From Rheinheimera riviphila (GTDB lineage: Bacteria > Pseudomonadota > Gammaproteobacteria > Enterobacterales > Alteromonadaceae), in contig NZ_SACS01000007.1 in assembly GCF_004005945.1 (NCBI RefSeq), forward strand, positions 109,158 through 173,157: a stretch of DNA of 64,000 nucleotides, written 5' to 3'. This document shows positions 28,943 to 37,838 of this stretch, piece after piece. The position numbers and the translations under genes were made by a program. The notes below the pieces were generated by a model. That model searched no databases. It saw only the letters and a program-made list of their open reading frames with translations, and was not told where the DNA came from. Position 1 is the first letter of the stretch. Each line of letters begins with the position of its first letter.

Positions 28943-29851
28943 TCAACCAACCAACTGGCGCAGCATAAAATTCGGCAACGCCAGCGCCGCCTGATGAATA
29001 GCCGCGTTGTAATATTCAGTGTCAAAAGCGCAGTTTTGCGCCGCATCGCTGCGGAACTCGTCAAAATTTTGCTCTTTACGCGCCATAGTGCAGGTCCACC
29101 AACCACTTGGGTACACCATTTGCGGGAAATTCAACGTTTGCAGCGCGGCAAAACCGGCATCTTTCATCGCCTGACGCATGTCATTTAACAGTTGCAGGTG
29201 AATAAGCGGCGATTCGCTTTGTTGTACTAAAATGCCACCGGGTTTAAGCGCCGCAAAACAGCTTTGATAAAAAGCCCGGTTAAATAAACCTTCACCTGGG
29301 CCTATCGGATCGGTGGAATCGACAATTACCACATCCAGGCTGGCAGGCGCTGCTTCACGCATATATTTAATACCGTCATCAAACAGTAAAGTGGCGCGTG
29401 GATCCTGATTGCTGGTGCAGAGTTCCGGGAAAAATTGTTCCGCCATGCGGGTCACTTGCTCATCAATATCAATCTGGGTGACAGATTCTAATGATCGGTG
29501 TTTCAACACTTCCCGTAAGGTACCGCAGTCACCGCCACCGATAATCACCACCTGTTTTGGATCCGGATGAGTAAACAGTACTGGATGACTTAACATTTCG
29601 TGGTAGAGGAAATTGTCACGACTACTCAGCATAATGACGCCATCAATCACCATCAGCTTGCCAAACTGGGTGGTTTGATAGATTTCAATGTGCTGAAACG
29701 GCGATTGAACTTCGGCCAGTTTTTCAGTGATTTCCAGTGAAAAAGCACTGCCACTTGGTGCGAAAATCTCAGTAAACCATTGTTGTGGATTGAGTTGTGG
29801 ATTGAGTTGTGGATTGGTCTGTGAATGAGATTGTGAGTTTTGTTCAGACAT
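28943..29851 (-). CDS. speE: Spermidine synthase (polyamine aminopropyltransferase)
   Basis: 302 residues from the ATG at 29851; the open frame runs further but the family fold begins shortly after this start. Transfers aminopropyl from decarboxylated S-adenosylmethionine to putrescine. Signatures include LMVIDGVIMLSSRDNFLYHEML, IIGGGDCGTLREVLKH (Cys replaces the usual second Gly) and VVIVDSTDPIGPGEGLF. The N-terminus carries NPQLNPQLNPQQ from a 12-bp tandem repeat. Divergent from speA with 128 bp between them, so the polyamine genes can be co-regulated. Confidence 0.95.
   Translation of the reverse strand: MSEQNSQSHSQTNPQLNPQLNPQQWFTEIFAPSGSAFSLEITEKLAEVQSPFQHIEIYQTTQFGKLMVIDGVIMLSSRDNFLYHEMLSHPVLFTHPDPKQVVIIGGGDCGTLREVLKHRSLESVTQIDIDEQVTRMAEQFFPELCTSNQDPRATLLFDDGIKYMREAAPASLDVVIVDSTDPIGPGEGLFNRAFYQSCFAALKPGGILVQQSESPLIHLQLLNDMRQAMKDAGFAALQTLNFPQMVYPSGWWTCTMARKEQNFDEFRSDAAQNCAFDTEYYNAAIHQAALALPNFMLRQLVG
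29783..29816. repeat. 12-bp tandem repeat in the 5' end of speE
   Basis: TTGTGGATTGAG is present twice in full and once as 10 bases plus a changed end. On the coding strand it encodes repeated Asn-Pro-Gln-Leu in a likely disordered N-terminal tail, a site where copy number could change without a frameshift. Confidence 0.85.
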
Positions 29852-29979
29852 GTTCAGGTCCTGCTGCGCACCGAGGGGGCAATTATTTTGCCAGCTACTA
29901 AGCTTTGGGACAAACTTTTCATGTTTTTTTGCTGCTATTGCACTTAAAATGGCAGCCTTATTTTTTAAAGGGCACGACA

Positions 29980-31866
29980 ATGGCAGATTGGGGTATCGAC
30001 AAAGCAAGATCCATCTATAACGTAGCAGTCTGGAGCGAAGGCTATTTTGACGTCAACGCACAGGGCGACCTCGTTGCTTATCCGGATCAGGATCACAGCA
30101 AACCAGGCATCAGCTTTCCGGAGCTGACGGCACGTTTTAAAGAAGAAGGATTAACGCTGCCGGTATTGGTGCGTTTCACCGATATTCTGGAACACCGTGT
30201 TGATACGCTGATCACGTCTTTTGCCAAAGCCAAGCAAGAGCGCGAGTATCAGGGCGAATACACGGCGGTTTATCCAATTAAAGTAAACCAGCAATTCTCC
30301 GTTGTCAGTAAACTGATCAGCCATCACAGCGGCAAAGTCGGTTTAGAAGCCGGTTCCAAACCTGAGCTGATGGCCATTTTAGGCGTCACCGAAAAACCAT
30401 TACGTATCGTCTGTAACGGTTATAAAGACAGCGAATTCTTACGTTTAGCCACCATCGGCCAGATGATGGGCCACAGTGTGTATGTGGTAGTGGAAAAACT
30501 GTCCGAACTGAAAACCCTCTTACGCGAAATCGACAGCTTAGAAGCGGCGCCTTATATCGGCATCCGCATCAAGCTGAACTCAGTCGGTAAAGGCAAATGG
30601 CAAAATACCGGCGGCGAAAAAGGCAAGTTTGGTTTAACTGCCACTCAGGTTCTGCAAGCCATTGATATTTTAAAAGAAGCCGGCAAATTAGATTTACTGC
30701 AACTGGTGCATTTCCATATCGGTTCGCAAATTGCCAATATCCGCGATATTCACAACGCGATCCGCGAATGTGCCCGGCATTATGCTGAACTGCGCACTTT
30801 AGGCGTACCAATCACCACGGTTGATGTGGGTGGTGGTTTAGGTGTCGATTACGAAGGTTCGAACTCACGTTCAGCTTGCTCGATGAACTACACCATGTAC
30901 GAATATGCTCGCAACGTGGTGTATGGTTTAAAAGAAGTCTGTGACGAATACGATTTACCACATCCGAACATCATCACTGAATCTGGCCGCGCTATGACTG
31001 CGCACCACGCCGTCTTGGTGACCGATGCGATTGACGTTGAACGCGCGCCAGGCCTGCGTTATTTACCAGAACCAAGCGAAGATTCGCCGCAAGTGGTGTG
31101 GGCGCTGTGGGATTCTTACCAGAATGTCACCTCACGCTCAGCGGTTGAGGCTTACCACGATGCGGTGCATTATTTCACCGATGCGCACGCGCAATATGTG
31201 CATGGTTTGCTGACGCTCAAAGACTGGTCGTTGCTGGAGCAGATTTACTTTGCCACCATCAACAAAGTGAAAGATAAACTCGACTTATCGTCCCGTTCTC
31301 ACCGTGAAATTCACGATGAACTCAACGAAAAACTGGCGGATAAGTTGTTCGTTAACTTCTCGTTATTCCAGTCGATGCCAGATGCCTGGGGTATTGATCA
31401 ACTGTTCCCGGTGATGCCACTGGAGCGGATGAACGAATCACTGGAACATCGCGCCATTATTCAGGACATCACTTGTGATTCAGATGGCGCGTTGAAAAGC
31501 TACGCTGACGGTAACGGTATTGAATCCAGTTTGCCGCTGCCAATCTACAAAGAAGACGAGCAGTATTTACTGGGCATGTTTATGGTCGGCGCTTATCAGG
31601 AAATCCTGGGCGACCTGCATAACCTGTTTGGTGACACCGATTCTGTTCACGTTGAACTGAATAGCGATGGCAGCTACAAACTGACCAACGCTATCAAAGG
31701 TGATACCGTGGCCGATGTGCTGCGTTATGTGCAGTTTGATGCTGAGAAGCTGTTGCAGTCGTATCAGAACCAACTGGCAACCTCGAAGTTCAGTCCGGCA
31801 CAACAAGCGTCGATGCTGGATGAGCTGAAAGCCGGTGTTTATGGTTATACCTATTTCGAAGATTAA
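29980..31866 (+). CDS. speA: Biosynthetic arginine decarboxylase
   Basis: 628 residues from the ATG at 29980 (AAAGGG upstream); the frame is open from 29905. PLP-dependent fold III enzyme making agmatine from arginine. The PLP Lys lies in AVYPIKVNQQ; VDVGGGLGVDYEGS and the C-terminal region with CDSDG (the Cys donated to the partner subunit site) are typical. It begins MADWGIDKARSIYNVAVWSEGYF, the usual N-terminus of SpeA. It feeds the speE-dependent spermidine route, provided agmatine is converted to putrescine elsewhere. Confidence 0.96.
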   Translation: MADWGIDKARSIYNVAVWSEGYFDVNAQGDLVAYPDQDHSKPGISFPELTARFKEEGLTLPVLVRFTDILEHRVDTLITSFAKAKQEREYQGEYTAVYPIKVNQQFSVVSKLISHHSGKVGLEAGSKPELMAILGVTEKPLRIVCNGYKDSEFLRLATIGQMMGHSVYVVVEKLSELKTLLREIDSLEAAPYIGIRIKLNSVGKGKWQNTGGEKGKFGLTATQVLQAIDILKEAGKLDLLQLVHFHIGSQIANIRDIHNAIRECARHYAELRTLGVPITTVDVGGGLGVDYEGSNSRSACSMNYTMYEYARNVVYGLKEVCDEYDLPHPNIITESGRAMTAHHAVLVTDAIDVERAPGLRYLPEPSEDSPQVVWALWDSYQNVTSRSAVEAYHDAVHYFTDAHAQYVHGLLTLKDWSLLEQIYFATINKVKDKLDLSSRSHREIHDELNEKLADKLFVNFSLFQSMPDAWGIDQLFPVMPLERMNESLEHRAIIQDITCDSDGALKSYADGNGIESSLPLPIYKEDEQYLLGMFMVGAYQEILGDLHNLFGDTDSVHVELNSDGSYKLTNAIKGDTVADVLRYVQFDAEKLLQSYQNQLATSKFSPAQQASMLDELKAGVYGYTYFED

Positions 31867-31917
31867 GGTAGACTGCACAGGTCAGAGCAGTTCGCAGCAA
31901 CTGTGATTACAGAAAAA

Positions 31918-31941
31918 AGAGCAGGTCAGCCTGCTCTTTTT
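31918..31941 (+). terminator. Rho-independent terminator of speA
   Basis: AGAGCAGG and CCTGCTCT pair perfectly around the loop TCAG and are followed by a T run; an A run precedes the stem, so it could also act on the other strand. Confidence 0.88.
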
Positions 31942-31997
31942 GTATCTGAAAAGTACTCAGACACATTTTATTTACGTAAAAAGGAGGCTGCAGTCCG

Positions 31998-32891
31998 ATG
32001 TTGAATTTTTTACCTAAACCTTTGATTGGCGTCATTTCTTTTTTGCTGTATCTGTTCAATACCCTGTTTTGGGCAATGCCGATTTTAGGCTTGGCCATCC
32101 TGAAGTTGCTGCCAATCCGGCAATGGCGGGTTGGTATTACCTACTTGCTCGACCACTGCGCGACCGCCTGGATCGCACTGAATAACCGAACCAGCCGACT
32201 TTTCAGCAACATTCATTGGGATGTCAAAGGCCTGGAGCAGTTATCAGTGAAAGACTGGTATCTGGTGGTCGCGAACCATCAGTCTTGGGTCGATATTCTG
32301 GCGCTACAAAAAGTGATGCATCGGCAGGTGCCGTTTCTGAAATTTTTCCTGAAAAAAGAACTGCTGTATGTGCCGGTGATTGGCTTGTGCTGGTGGGCAC
32401 TCGATTTCCCATTTATGAAACGCTACAGCGCGGCGTTTCTGAAAAAACACCCGCATTTAAAAGGCCAGGACATTATGACCACCCGTAAAGCCTGCGAAAA
32501 ATTTCAGTTTAAACCGGTATCGGTGATGAATTTTCTCGAAGGCACGCGGTTTACGCCGGAAAAACATCAGCAGCAACAATCGCCGTTTCAATATCTGTTA
32601 AAACCCAAAGCCGGCGGCATTTCGTTTGTGCTCAATGCGATGGGGCAACGGTTAGACAAATTGCTGGATGTGACGATTTATTACCCACAAGGTGCGCCCA
32701 GTTTCTGGGATTATATTTCGGGCAAAGTCCGCGAGATTAAAGTGCGGGTGCGGGTGTTACCAATTGAACCAGAGCTAATTGGTGACTACGAAGATCCGCA
32801 CTACCGCGCCCGGTTTCAGCAATGGGTGAATCAGTTATGGTTAGATAAAAACCAGCAATTACTGGAACTGCAACAAGGAGAGTCGCGCTAA
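31998..32891 (+). CDS. PlsC-type lysophospholipid acyltransferase (YihG-like), first copy
   Basis: 297 residues. N-terminal hydrophobic helices (about 1-45), then the acyltransferase motifs NHQSWVD (the H-x4-D dyad), a KKELLYVPVIG block, and EGTRFTPEK. This is the arrangement of YihG, an inner-membrane 1-acylglycerol-3-phosphate acyltransferase of E. coli. AAGGAGG precedes the ATG. The stop overlaps the next start (TAATG), and the next gene is a diverged copy. Confidence 0.9.
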   Translation: MLNFLPKPLIGVISFLLYLFNTLFWAMPILGLAILKLLPIRQWRVGITYLLDHCATAWIALNNRTSRLFSNIHWDVKGLEQLSVKDWYLVVANHQSWVDILALQKVMHRQVPFLKFFLKKELLYVPVIGLCWWALDFPFMKRYSAAFLKKHPHLKGQDIMTTRKACEKFQFKPVSVMNFLEGTRFTPEKHQQQQSPFQYLLKPKAGGISFVLNAMGQRLDKLLDVTIYYPQGAPSFWDYISGKVREIKVRVRVLPIEPELIGDYEDPHYRARFQQWVNQLWLDKNQQLLELQQGESR

Positions 32892-33832
32892 TGGCTGTTG
32901 TATCTGCTTTTTCAATCCGCGCCTTGCTGGCGCCTGTCGCGTTTGCTTTATTCAGTCTAAATCTGAGCCTGTGGGGTATTGTGGTAACGCTGTGCGGCGC
33001 CCTGAAAATTCTGCCGCTGCCAGCGTTACAACGCGCTTGTTCGCAGCTGGCGCATTGGGCGTACCGGCGTTGGTCCTGGCACAATCGCCAGTTAATTGAA
33101 TTGTTTAACCCGGTAGAATGGCAACTAAGTGGCCTCAGCGAGTTAAAACAAGACCGTTGGTACTTATTGATTTCAAATCATAAAAGCTGGTTGGATATTC
33201 CGGTGTTAAGTCAGTTTGCATTGGCGCGTATTCCCGAGCCAAAGTTTTTCCTCAAAGAAGAATTAAAATGGGTGCCCTTTATTGGCTCGGCGTCCTGGGC
33301 GCTGGATATGCCTTTTATGAAACGCTATAGCCAGGCACAAGTGGCGAAAAACCCGGCGCTACAAGGCAAAGATATCGAAACGACCAAAAAGTCGTGCGAG
33401 AAATTCCGCCATCAACCCACCACCATTATCAACTTTGTGGAAGGCACCCGTTTCACACCGCAGAAAAAACGCCATAAAAACAGTCCGTTCCAACATTTAT
33501 TGCCGGCCAAAGCCGGTGGCATTGCCTTCACCCTGGCGAGCATGGGCAGTCAGTTTGATGCGGTGCTGGATGTGACCTTGATTTATCCGGATAACCCGGG
33601 CCATGTGGCGCTGGATATGCTACTCGGCCGCTTAAAACGGGTGGTCATTCAGGTTGAATTACTGCCGGTTGATGACAGCATTATCGGTGATTATTTTAAT
33701 GATGAAGCCTACCGCCAGCGCTTTCAGCAATGGCTGAATCAACGTTGGGTACATAAAGATCAACAAATTAGCGCTTATCTTGGCGCTGCAGAAAACCCGC
33801 TGAGCACCGAATTGGATTGTTCGTCGTCGTAA
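32891..33832 (+). CDS. PlsC-type lysophospholipid acyltransferase (YihG-like), second copy
   Basis: 313 residues. Same plan as the first copy: N-terminal hydrophobic segment, NHKSWLD dyad, KEELKWVPFIG, EGTRFTPQK and a matching C-terminal region (FQQWLNQRW against FQQWVNQLW). The pair arose by tandem duplication and is translated from overlapping stop/start codons. The copies differ enough that acyl or head-group preference may differ; the sequence does not show which. Confidence 0.9.
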   Translation: MAVVSAFSIRALLAPVAFALFSLNLSLWGIVVTLCGALKILPLPALQRACSQLAHWAYRRWSWHNRQLIELFNPVEWQLSGLSELKQDRWYLLISNHKSWLDIPVLSQFALARIPEPKFFLKEELKWVPFIGSASWALDMPFMKRYSQAQVAKNPALQGKDIETTKKSCEKFRHQPTTIINFVEGTRFTPQKKRHKNSPFQHLLPAKAGGIAFTLASMGSQFDAVLDVTLIYPDNPGHVALDMLLGRLKRVVIQVELLPVDDSIIGDYFNDEAYRQRFQQWLNQRWVHKDQQISAYLGAAENPLSTELDCSSS

Positions 33833-33938
33833 TAAGTGACCGGCGGAAAGTAAATCTATCAGCGGACGTAGTTCTCTTGCAGTTTGAGCAGATGGACAGA
33901 ACCGGCGTAGATCAAACAAGCAAGCAAAAATGCGAAAG

Positions 33939-33958
33939 TACTGTATATAATGACAGTT
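33939..33958. promoter_or_regulatory. LexA (SOS) box with embedded -10
   Basis: CTGTATATAATGACAG (33941-33956) matches CTGT-N8-ACAG exactly and is flanked by TA on the left, as in strong SOS boxes. It contains TATAAT (33946-33951), so LexA would cover the -10. It lies 77 bp upstream of the Panacea-type gene. Confidence 0.75.
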
Positions 33959-34034
33959 ATGCGTGGAATTTCTTTATTTATGGTGCTAAAATTTTTCCGC
34001 GTTGTTAAGCTGTAAGAGTTTATAGGAGGACTTC

Positions 34035-34469
34035 ATGGCGAATTTACGAGACGTAGCTCAGTGCTTCCTTTACTTGGATGGCGCAAATGAAGGGGATGGA
34101 ATCTCAAATTTGAAACTGCAAAAGTTGGTCTATTATGCTCAAGGCTTTTACAGTGCAATATTTGATAAGCCTTTGTTTAATGAAGATATTTATGCTTGGA
34201 CTCATGGCCCCGTGGTTCCAGATTTGTACCACAACTATAAGCAGTATGGCAGCAACCACATTCCTCCACTCGATGACTTTGACACTCGCGCTCTGGCTGA
34301 GGAAGAGTTTGAACTCATTGAAGAAGTATTTGAGGTTTTCGGGCAATACTCGGCATGGAAGTTACGAAATATGACTCACGAAGAGTCTCCGTGGCTTGAC
34401 CATGAAGCTGACGCAGGTGTTATACCTAAAGAAGCCATTACCGAGTACTTCAAAACACGAATCAACTGA
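34035..34469 (+). CDS. Panacea (DUF4065) domain antitoxin-like protein
   Basis: 144 residues matching the Panacea/SocA-like domain: ISNLKLQKLVYYAQGFYSAI, the signature AWTHGPVVPDLYHNYKQYG and a C-terminal SAWKLRNMTHEESPW. Panacea proteins serve as antitoxins in many two-gene systems with varied toxins. It has a strong AGGAGG site and is followed with a 1-nt overlap (TGATG) by a small gene, the expected toxin. The locus is visibly richer in A+T than its neighbours and sits behind a LexA box, suggesting transfer and DNA-damage control. Confidence 0.88.
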   Translation: MANLRDVAQCFLYLDGANEGDGISNLKLQKLVYYAQGFYSAIFDKPLFNEDIYAWTHGPVVPDLYHNYKQYGSNHIPPLDDFDTRALAEEEFELIEEVFEVFGQYSAWKLRNMTHEESPWLDHEADAGVIPKEAITEYFKTRIN

Positions 34470-34876
34470 TGGGCAGAATTAAAAAGGAAAAGCCTCAGCA
34501 GGGAAGCTTGGTTAAATCTGTTGAACCCCCAAACTACGACCAAAAACCACCTATTTTCTCTCTAGAAAAACTCCAATCAGGAAAATATTGCCTGTCTGAA
34601 CTAGATCAAGAAAATAAGGCAATGTTTGCAGATGCGATTTTTCGCAGAAAAAATCTAACTTGGAATGATATTAAGAAAGCGGATAGGCACGGATTGGGGA
34701 CAGAAAAAATTGCCAAAAATGCAATTAACGCCCCCATACCTAAGTTCATAACAGAAGATATGGATACCTATCTTGTATTTCGATACCACGGCTTGAGGCC
34801 TATGGTCGGATACCGGCAACGAGACGTTTTCTATGTGTTGTGGTTTGATTCTGATTTCACGTTATACGCTCACTAA
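34469..34876 (+). CDS. Putative toxin partner of the Panacea antitoxin
   Basis: 135 residues, translationally coupled to the Panacea gene. The N-terminus is basic and probably disordered; the C-terminal part has FRYHGLRPMVGYRQRDVFYVLWFDSD and ends LYAH, a pattern like the end of RelE-fold or related small nucleases (a VFYVLWF strand followed by a charged turn). I cannot assign a family with certainty. The toxin role is inferred from the operon position. Confidence 0.6.
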   Translation: MGRIKKEKPQQGSLVKSVEPPNYDQKPPIFSLEKLQSGKYCLSELDQENKAMFADAIFRRKNLTWNDIKKADRHGLGTEKIAKNAINAPIPKFITEDMDTYLVFRYHGLRPMVGYRQRDVFYVLWFDSDFTLYAH

Positions 34877-34990
34877 AACAAGCATCAACAATTGGAAGAC
34901 GTTGATTTAATAGTCACATCAAACTTTCTAGCCATGTCGTAACATTTTGGTGCTGACGCTTTACCGGTCATAGTATGCCCAAAATCAGTG

Positions 34991-35046
34991 AAGCTTCGGG
35001 TCGGCGGCACTGAACAAATCTGGAGAGCCAGTCCGACCCAGAGCTT
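34991..35046. repeat. 56-bp inverted-repeat element beside the toxin-antitoxin locus
   Basis: AAGCTTCGGGTCGG (34991-35004) and CCGACCCAGAGCTT (35033-35046) are inverted with two mismatches over 14 bp. It lies in the gap of about 230 bp between the A+T-rich locus and the methyltransferase gene. It could be a terminator without a T run, a small repeat element or a scar of insertion. Confidence 0.45.
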
Positions 35047-35105
35047 AGCTGTTCTAAGTGACCCGGGGTGAGCGCAGGCGGCCAACAACCAAGTATCATC
35101 AATGA

Positions 35106-36290
35106 TCACGGGTATATTCGGGCACTCAGCCATAAATTACGTGGGGTCAGTGCAGTGTCGCACAGCTGTTGTAGCTGCACCTGATAGCCTTGCTCCACCA
35201 GATACAAAGCCCGATCCAGCACCAGCCATAATTCCAGCGGCCGGCGAAACAGATGTTGCACCAGTTCGATCCTCCTTTGGGTTAATAACAAGGGGCCAGC
35301 CTGCTGTAGATAGCGGCTACCATCATCGTCAGGCAGTAACACCAGCTGATGCTGCTGCGCCGCCCACTCAGCAAATGGCCGAAATTCCCCGCTAAACCAA
35401 TGTTTTGGCACCGAAGCTAATGGCTGATAACGGCTATCGCCGGTGAGTTCAGTTCGCCACAACTGATACGCCCGCCGCCACAACATTTCCGTCTGACGTA
35501 ACCGCCGAACCCGCTCACCGCCGGTCACCTGCCCTTGTACAGCCAGTTTCAACTCAGTTTTGGTCAGCTTCAATGAACTCTGTTTTGCTGGCGCAGACAT
35601 CGGCTGATAATCCGCCGCCTGCTGCAAATGATAACAACAAGGCACGATGTCCAGCTGCTGGCTTTGTGCTGCGGCAGCCTGCACTAGCAAGCTACGGTGT
35701 AAATCGCCACAGGCATGCAACGCCAGCACTTGTTGTTGCTGCTCAAACAAATCACTGACTGGGTGTTGCAATACATCACGGCAGACAAAGCGCTGTTTTA
35801 AATCTAGTTTTCCGGCAATAGCCGCGCCTTGTTCGCATAAAGGCTGCTGCCATTCGACCGAGCAAACGTCCAATTGAAACTGTTGTGCCAGCACCCGCCC
35901 TAAATGGCCTTTGCCGGCGCACCATTCCAGCACCGGTAACTCTGATTGCGCCGTCGCTTCGGCAAACAGCAGAATTTGCTGCCATTTGCGACCGCCAATA
36001 TCAGTGGCCAGCCAGAATGGCGGATTGAGTCCTTGCGGCTGAAACATCGCTGGTGAAGCGATATCAAGTGCAAACAGTTCCGGCCAAAGGGCGCCGAATA
36101 GCTGTTGCTGCCGCTCTGGGGACTGGTCAATGCAGTCACAATCATCCAGCGATAAACCATCCAACAGCGCCAACAAGCTGGGATCAGTCCACGGAATTTG
36201 CTGCAGTTTCAACGGTTGTAGTCGCCATAGCGCTTGATCTGCAGTTAATAGCTGATCTAATCTGGCAAAAAATGCGAACAACTCAGGCAT
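35106..36290 (-). CDS. SAM-dependent methyltransferase (METTL25/RRNAD1-like)
   Basis: 394 residues. The SAM-binding motif is LEWCAGKGHLGRVLA (around 165-180); HACGDLHRSLL and a PCCYH motif further on are typical of the METTL25/RRNAD1-like group, some of which act on rRNA. The N-terminal 120 and C-terminal 130 residues are extra to the core fold. No strong ribosome-binding site is seen at the ATG. Substrate unknown; it stands alone. Confidence 0.8.
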   Translation of the reverse strand: MPELFAFFARLDQLLTADQALWRLQPLKLQQIPWTDPSLLALLDGLSLDDCDCIDQSPERQQQLFGALWPELFALDIASPAMFQPQGLNPPFWLATDIGGRKWQQILLFAEATAQSELPVLEWCAGKGHLGRVLAQQFQLDVCSVEWQQPLCEQGAAIAGKLDLKQRFVCRDVLQHPVSDLFEQQQQVLALHACGDLHRSLLVQAAAAQSQQLDIVPCCYHLQQAADYQPMSAPAKQSSLKLTKTELKLAVQGQVTGGERVRRLRQTEMLWRRAYQLWRTELTGDSRYQPLASVPKHWFSGEFRPFAEWAAQQHQLVLLPDDDGSRYLQQAGPLLLTQRRIELVQHLFRRPLELWLVLDRALYLVEQGYQVQLQQLCDTALTPRNLWLSARIYP

Positions 36291-36459
36291 GGGGTTTGGT
36301 TTTTATAGAAAATTGCTATGACGGCATTGTATACCGGTAATCCCTAGCGCTGCAGCTTTACCAGAACCAATAAGCGCGGATTTCGCGACAGCAAGCAAAC
36401 TGGCTTGTCCAGACACCTTATGCCAAACTCACATTTCAGGCAGACCAAAGGACTCAGGT

Positions 36460-36858
36460 ATGAATAGTTTAGTACGCATCATGCACGTCGAAGATGACAC
36501 CTCAATTCAGGATGTAGTGCGGGTAGCGCTGGAAATCGTCGGTGGTTTTCAGGTCAATACCTGCAGTTGTGGCCAGGACGCGCTGGATCAGTTCAGTCAG
36601 TTTCAACCACAACTGGTGCTGCTTGATGTGATGATGCCGGGCATGGACGGGCCCACCACCCTGAAACAGTTACAACAACGTTATGATTTACGCCAGGTAC
36701 CGGTGGTGTTTATGACGGCAAAAGTCCAGGCCAATGAAATCGAATCCTACAAAGCGCTCGGAGCGCAGGATGTGGTGGTCAAACCCTTTGACCCGATGAC
36801 GTTGTCGAACCAGATCCGGCAGATCTGGCTCGACAATTTAGAGCAAAGTAGCCGCTAG
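36460..36858 (+). CDS. Single-domain response regulator (CheY-like)
   Basis: 132 residues, a lone receiver domain. Acidic pocket EDD (11-13), phosphoacceptor Asp56 in LLDVMMPGMDGP, Thr in VFMTAK and Lys in VVKPFDP. No output domain, so it acts by protein contact or phosphotransfer. AAAGGA and AGG precede the ATG. No kinase lies next to it; the orphan propeller kinase at 4.9-8.8 kb is the only unpaired kinase in the window, but a link is speculation. Confidence 0.92.
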   Translation: MNSLVRIMHVEDDTSIQDVVRVALEIVGGFQVNTCSCGQDALDQFSQFQPQLVLLDVMMPGMDGPTTLKQLQQRYDLRQVPVVFMTAKVQANEIESYKALGAQDVVVKPFDPMTLSNQIRQIWLDNLEQSSR

Positions 36859-36866
36859 CGCAGCTA

Positions 36867-37838
36867 TCAATCTTCGTCGGTCCGCTTAGCGCTGGTGGAG
36901 TTAAACAACTCGTCACTGGCTTTAGCGAATTCGTCGGCACTGACCGGATTATTCAGGTAAAAGCTCATCGGCAATAAGCTGTGGTCAAAGCGTGGTGCCA
37001 TCCGGCGCATGTCGTCAAACAACAGACTTAAGCCCATACTCTGCAGACTCAGGATCAAGCCTAAACCGGTCGCCAGCATCACTTTTTTCGGCACCGTCAG
37101 TTGTAGCGCCAGATAGAAGTTTGCCGTCAGCAATAATACAATCAACATTAACCTGCCGGATTCACGCAGCCAGGCCACGGTTTCAGCGCCATCGAGGCTG
37201 AAGTTGAGGATGGTCATCAACAATTGCCACAACGCCATCACCGCAATGCCGCAAAAGGTGATCCCCAACTGCGGTAAAAACCGCGCTTCATGTTGATTCA
37301 GCTTCGACCACATGGCGAGCGCCGCCGGCCACAAGGTCAACACCAGCAGCATTAACGGCAGATCAATCAGACTACGCGACCACTGCGCCTGTTGTTTATC
37401 CGGTAACACCAGCCACAGACTGAACACTTCTTCCAGCAACACCAACAGCAATAAAGTTGCTATCAGCCCAAGATGTCCCAGTTTCAGCAGCTTCTGCTCA
37501 ATCCGGTTAAATGGCTGTGCTGGCGCCACCTGATGCTGATCATCATAAATGCGCAGCGCCTGCTCACCCAACCAGCAAATTTGCCCGGAGCGAAGCAGCT
37601 GAGACTGTTGTACTTGTTCACGCGGCTCAATAAAACTACCGTTCATCGACGACAAATCATGCAACAACCACTGGCCGTTTTCGTCCTGCTGTAAGCTGGC
37701 ATGATGTGGGCAAACATGTTTATCGTACAAAATAACGTCGTTATCGTAAGCGCGGCCAAAGGCGACCTGCTGCTGCGCAAACTTATGCCGTTCAATGACT
37801 TTGTGTTGTTTATTCAGCACTTCGATAATTACTGCCAT
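36867..37838 (-). CDS. Membrane protein with N-terminal FHA domain
   Basis: 323 residues. An FHA phosphothreonine-binding domain (about 20-95) is intact: FGRAYDNDVIL, HHASL, HDLSSMNGSFI. About five transmembrane helices follow (between roughly 130 and 290) and a short charged tail. Its start overlaps the protease stop by 10 bp, and the thioredoxin-type gene lies just upstream, so three genes form one unit. FHA domains usually read Ser/Thr-kinase signals; no such kinase is nearby. Function unknown. Confidence 0.8.
   Translation of the reverse strand: MAVIIEVLNKQHKVIERHKFAQQQVAFGRAYDNDVILYDKHVCPHHASLQQDENGQWLLHDLSSMNGSFIEPREQVQQSQLLRSGQICWLGEQALRIYDDQHQVAPAQPFNRIEQKLLKLGHLGLIATLLLLVLLEEVFSLWLVLPDKQQAQWSRSLIDLPLMLLVLTLWPAALAMWSKLNQHEARFLPQLGITFCGIAVMALWQLLMTILNFSLDGAETVAWLRESGRLMLIVLLLTANFYLALQLTVPKKVMLATGLGLILSLQSMGLSLLFDDMRRMAPRFDHSLLPMSFYLNNPVSADEFAKASDELFNSTSAKRTDED

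Noticed and set aside
34885..35133. 82-codon minus-strand ORF beside the toxin-antitoxin locus
   Set aside because: No ribosome-binding site or recognisable motif, and it overlaps the methyltransferase 3' end; the sequence looks like intergenic DNA with an inverted repeat.
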